A stretch of 64,000 nucleotides of DNA. It comes from Bradyrhizobium sp. ORS 278. Lineage in GTDB: Bacteria; Pseudomonadota; Alphaproteobacteria; Rhizobiales; Xanthobacteraceae. Positions 62,339-64,000 of the stretch are shown here, in pieces. The DNA is taken from contig NC_009445.1 in the NCBI RefSeq assembly GCF_000026145.1, forward strand, positions 2,356,001 to 2,420,000, written 5' to 3'. A program made the translations under genes and the position numbers. Each line of letters starts with the position of its first letter. The stretch's first letter is position 1. The notes beneath the pieces were generated by a model, which saw only the letters and a program-made list of their open reading frames with translations, had not been told where the DNA came from and ran no database searches.

Positions 62339-63400
62339 ATGCACAGACGATCCATCCCCTGGCGTGTCGAGACGAGGACCAAGGCCTCGATTGTGTTTGC
62401 CGTGATCGCGGCGCTCATCGTCGTGGCCGGCGTGATCGCGCCGGCCTATCTGCCGCGCTCGACCTTGCAGGACCTGTTCTTCATCCTGACCATGCTGGTG
62501 CTGGCGCAGAGCTGGAATCTGCTCGCGGGCTATGCCGGTCTCGTCTCCGTCGGCCAGCAGGCCTTCGTCGGCCTCGGCGCCTACGCGATGTTCGCGGGCG
62601 TCGTGCTGCTGAAGCTCGATCCGCTGGTCTCAGTCCTGCTCGGCGGCGCCGCCGCCGCACTGCTCGCCATTCCCGCCGGCTTTTTCGCCTTCCGTCTGCA
62701 GGGCGCTTACTTCGCGATCGGCACCTGGGTGGTCGCGGAGATCGTGCGACTGCTCGTCGCGCAGTGGAAGACGCTCGGCGGCGGCACTGGCACCTCGCTG
62801 CCGGGCGCGGCGACTCGCGCGATGTTCGGCACCGATGTCGTGCAGCGTCTGCTCGGCGTGCGGCCGGCGCAGGCGGTCGACATCATCTGCTACTGGCTGG
62901 CGCTGCTGCTTGCGGTCGCGACGATCTTCACGGTGTATCGCCTGTTGCGCTCGCGCCATGGTCTCGCGCTCGCCTCCGTGCGCGACAATCAGGAGGCGGC
63001 GCGCGCCATCGGTGTCGATGCGCGGCGGCTGAAGGCGATGGTCTATCTGACCAGCGCCGCGCTGACCGGGCTCGTCGGCGCGCTGATCTATGTGCAGAAG
63101 GCGCGGATCTCGCCGGACGCGGCGTTCTCGGTGATCGACTGGACGGCCTACGTCATCTTCATCGTGGTGATCGGCGGCATCGGCACCATCGAGGGGCCGA
63201 TCGTCGGCGTCCTGATCTTCTTCGGCCTGCAGAAGCTGCTGGCCGATTTCGGCTCATTGTATCTGCTCGCGCTCGGCCTGATCGGTATCGTCATCATGCT
63301 GTTCGCGCCGCAAGGGTTATGGGGCCTGTTCGCAAGCCGGACCGGCATCCAGCTGCTGCCGGTCCGCCGCCTGCTGCGCGGCGGATCAATCGACAACTGA
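62339..63400 (+). CDS. Liv-type ABC transporter permease (LivM-like)
   Basis: A 353-residue permease. ATG 62339 follows GGGGCAGGG by a few bases. Ten or so helices include LVLAQSWNLLAGYAGLVSVG and VFIVVIGGIGTIEGPIVGVL, the standard LivM marks, and ASVRDNQEAARAIGVDARRL in the coupling loop that contacts the ATPases. It completes the importer with the binding protein, two ATPases and LivH-like partner. Confidence 0.92.
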   Translation: MHRRSIPWRVETRTKASIVFAVIAALIVVAGVIAPAYLPRSTLQDLFFILTMLVLAQSWNLLAGYAGLVSVGQQAFVGLGAYAMFAGVVLLKLDPLVSVLLGGAAAALLAIPAGFFAFRLQGAYFAIGTWVVAEIVRLLVAQWKTLGGGTGTSLPGAATRAMFGTDVVQRLLGVRPAQAVDIICYWLALLLAVATIFTVYRLLRSRHGLALASVRDNQEAARAIGVDARRLKAMVYLTSAALTGLVGALIYVQKARISPDAAFSVIDWTAYVIFIVVIGGIGTIEGPIVGVLIFFGLQKLLADFGSLYLLALGLIGIVIMLFAPQGLWGLFASRTGIQLLPVRRLLRGGSIDN

Positions 63401-63428
63401 CAAGACGACAAACGACAGGGAGGGCCCG

Positions 63429-64000
63429 ATGGCCGACATCACGACAGACGTTCTCATCATCGGTACCGGTCCGGCCGGCTCGGCCGCGGCGGCGCTGCTG
63501 TCCACCTATGGCGTCGAGAACATGGTGGTCAACCGCTATCGCTGGCTCGCCAACACGCCGCGCGCCCACATCACCAACCAGCGCACGATGGAGGTGCTGC
63601 GCGACCTTGGCCGCGACGTCGAGAACGAAGCCTACATGTTCGCCTCGCAGCAGGACATCATGGGCGAGAACGTGTTCTGCACCTCGCTCGCCGGCGAGGA
63701 GATCGGCCGGCTCAAGACCTGGGGCAATCACCCGCTGTCGCGCGCCGAGCATCAGCTGTCGTCGCCGGCGAAGATGAACGATCTGCCGCAGACCTATATG
63801 GAGCCGCTGCTGTTCAAGACCGCATGCTCGCGCGGCACGCAGGCGCGGATGTCCACGGTGTATGAGAGCCACGTTCAGGATGATCACGGCGTCACCACGA
63901 CCTTGCTCGATCGTCTGACGGGCAAGACCTTCACGGTGCGCTCGAAATATCTGATCGGCGCCGACGGCGGCAACTCGCTGGTCGCCCAGCATGCCGGCCT
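63429..64000 (+). CDS. FAD-dependent phenol hydroxylase, TfdB-like, 3' end outside the window
   Basis: The first 190 residues of a group A flavoprotein monooxygenase are visible after an AGGGAGGG ribosome site. The FAD-binding motif is LIIGTGPAGSAAAALLS. HITNQRTMEVLRDLG is the motif of TfdB-type chlorophenol and resorcinol hydroxylases, and the second FAD motif GADGGNS is near the window end. No break is seen. It likely uses NAD(P)H and oxygen to add a hydroxyl to a phenol, giving the substrate of the ring-cleavage dioxygenase in the same operon. Resorcinol-type compounds are good candidates, but this is inference. Confidence 0.88.
   Translation, partial: MADITTDVLIIGTGPAGSAAAALLSTYGVENMVVNRYRWLANTPRAHITNQRTMEVLRDLGRDVENEAYMFASQQDIMGENVFCTSLAGEEIGRLKTWGNHPLSRAEHQLSSPAKMNDLPQTYMEPLLFKTACSRGTQARMSTVYESHVQDDHGVTTTLLDRLTGKTFTVRSKYLIGADGGNSLVAQHAG

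Noticed and set aside
1..64000. CRISPR arrays, rRNA genes, complete prophage or conjugation genes
   Set aside because: No regularly spaced repeats, rRNA-like sequence, integrase, or phage or conjugation proteins were seen on reading both strands.

Overview
The window looks like chromosome from a GC-rich alphaproteobacterium, most likely Bradyrhizobium or a close relative. This is inferred from base composition, from gene families common in that group (FecI/FecR-linked filamentous haemagglutinin genes, Liv-type uptake systems, alphaproteobacterial porin) and from the tRNA remnant. No rRNA, complete tRNA or CRISPR array was seen.

Region 1 (1-23 kb) is a cell-surface secretion locus. It opens with the 3' 7.8 kb of a giant filamentous-haemagglutinin-like exoprotein (TpsA type, DUF3739 C-terminus). 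A Wza-like polysaccharide export lipoprotein, a family-4 glycosyltransferase, a small periplasmic protein and a lytic transglycosylase follow. A leftward ECF (FecI-like) sigma factor with a very short FecR-like partner lies next. Then comes a tight rightward run: TpsB outer-membrane transporter, an unusual DUF2341-LamG-ExbB fusion, ExbD, a TonB-like protein, a porin, a periplasmic coiled-coil protein and a PpiC-type chaperone. I read this as a two-partner secretion system with its own proton-motive-force transducer and envelope helpers. This is the most unusual system in the window.

Region 2 (23-31.5 kb) is exopolysaccharide synthesis: a WcaJ-like initiating sugar transferase, a stand-alone IS3-OrfA-like protein, a Wzz/BY-kinase fusion, and a leftward module of SGNH hydrolase, SxtJ-like protein, DUF5989 micro-protein and NodU/CmcH carbamoyltransferase. 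That module probably decorates the polymer.

Region 3 (31.5-38 kb) is a breakpoint zone. A gene-poor 1.2 kb stretch ends in the 3' half of a tRNA-Gln gene, a probable attachment-site scar. A partial inositol cluster follows (iolE, iolD, iolG), ending in an inositol-monophosphatase-like gene cut off at its metal-binding motif beside an IS3 remnant.

Region 4 (38-50 kb) is accessory metabolism and efflux: a large FAD/Fe-S 2-hydroxyacid dehydrogenase, a class B3 metallo-beta-lactamase-like protein, a membrane-fusion/ABC-permease/membrane-fusion export set without its own ATPase, two AraC regulators and a PepSY-like protein.

Region 5 (50-55.4 kb) is a compact terminal-oxidase operon: diheme cytochrome c, triheme cytochrome c, ba3-type oxidase subunits IIa, II and I, and a second diheme cytochrome c. 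An IS630 remnant closes it.

Region 6 (55.7-64 kb) is an aromatic catabolic operon controlled by a divergent LysR regulator with a visible T-N11-A palindrome. It encodes a hydroxyquinol-type intradiol dioxygenase (with one expected iron-ligand histidine replaced by Asn), maleylacetate reductase, a complete Liv-type ABC importer and the start of a TfdB-like FAD phenol hydroxylase. Together these suggest uptake and ring hydroxylation of a phenolic compound, ring cleavage, and conversion to 3-oxoadipate.
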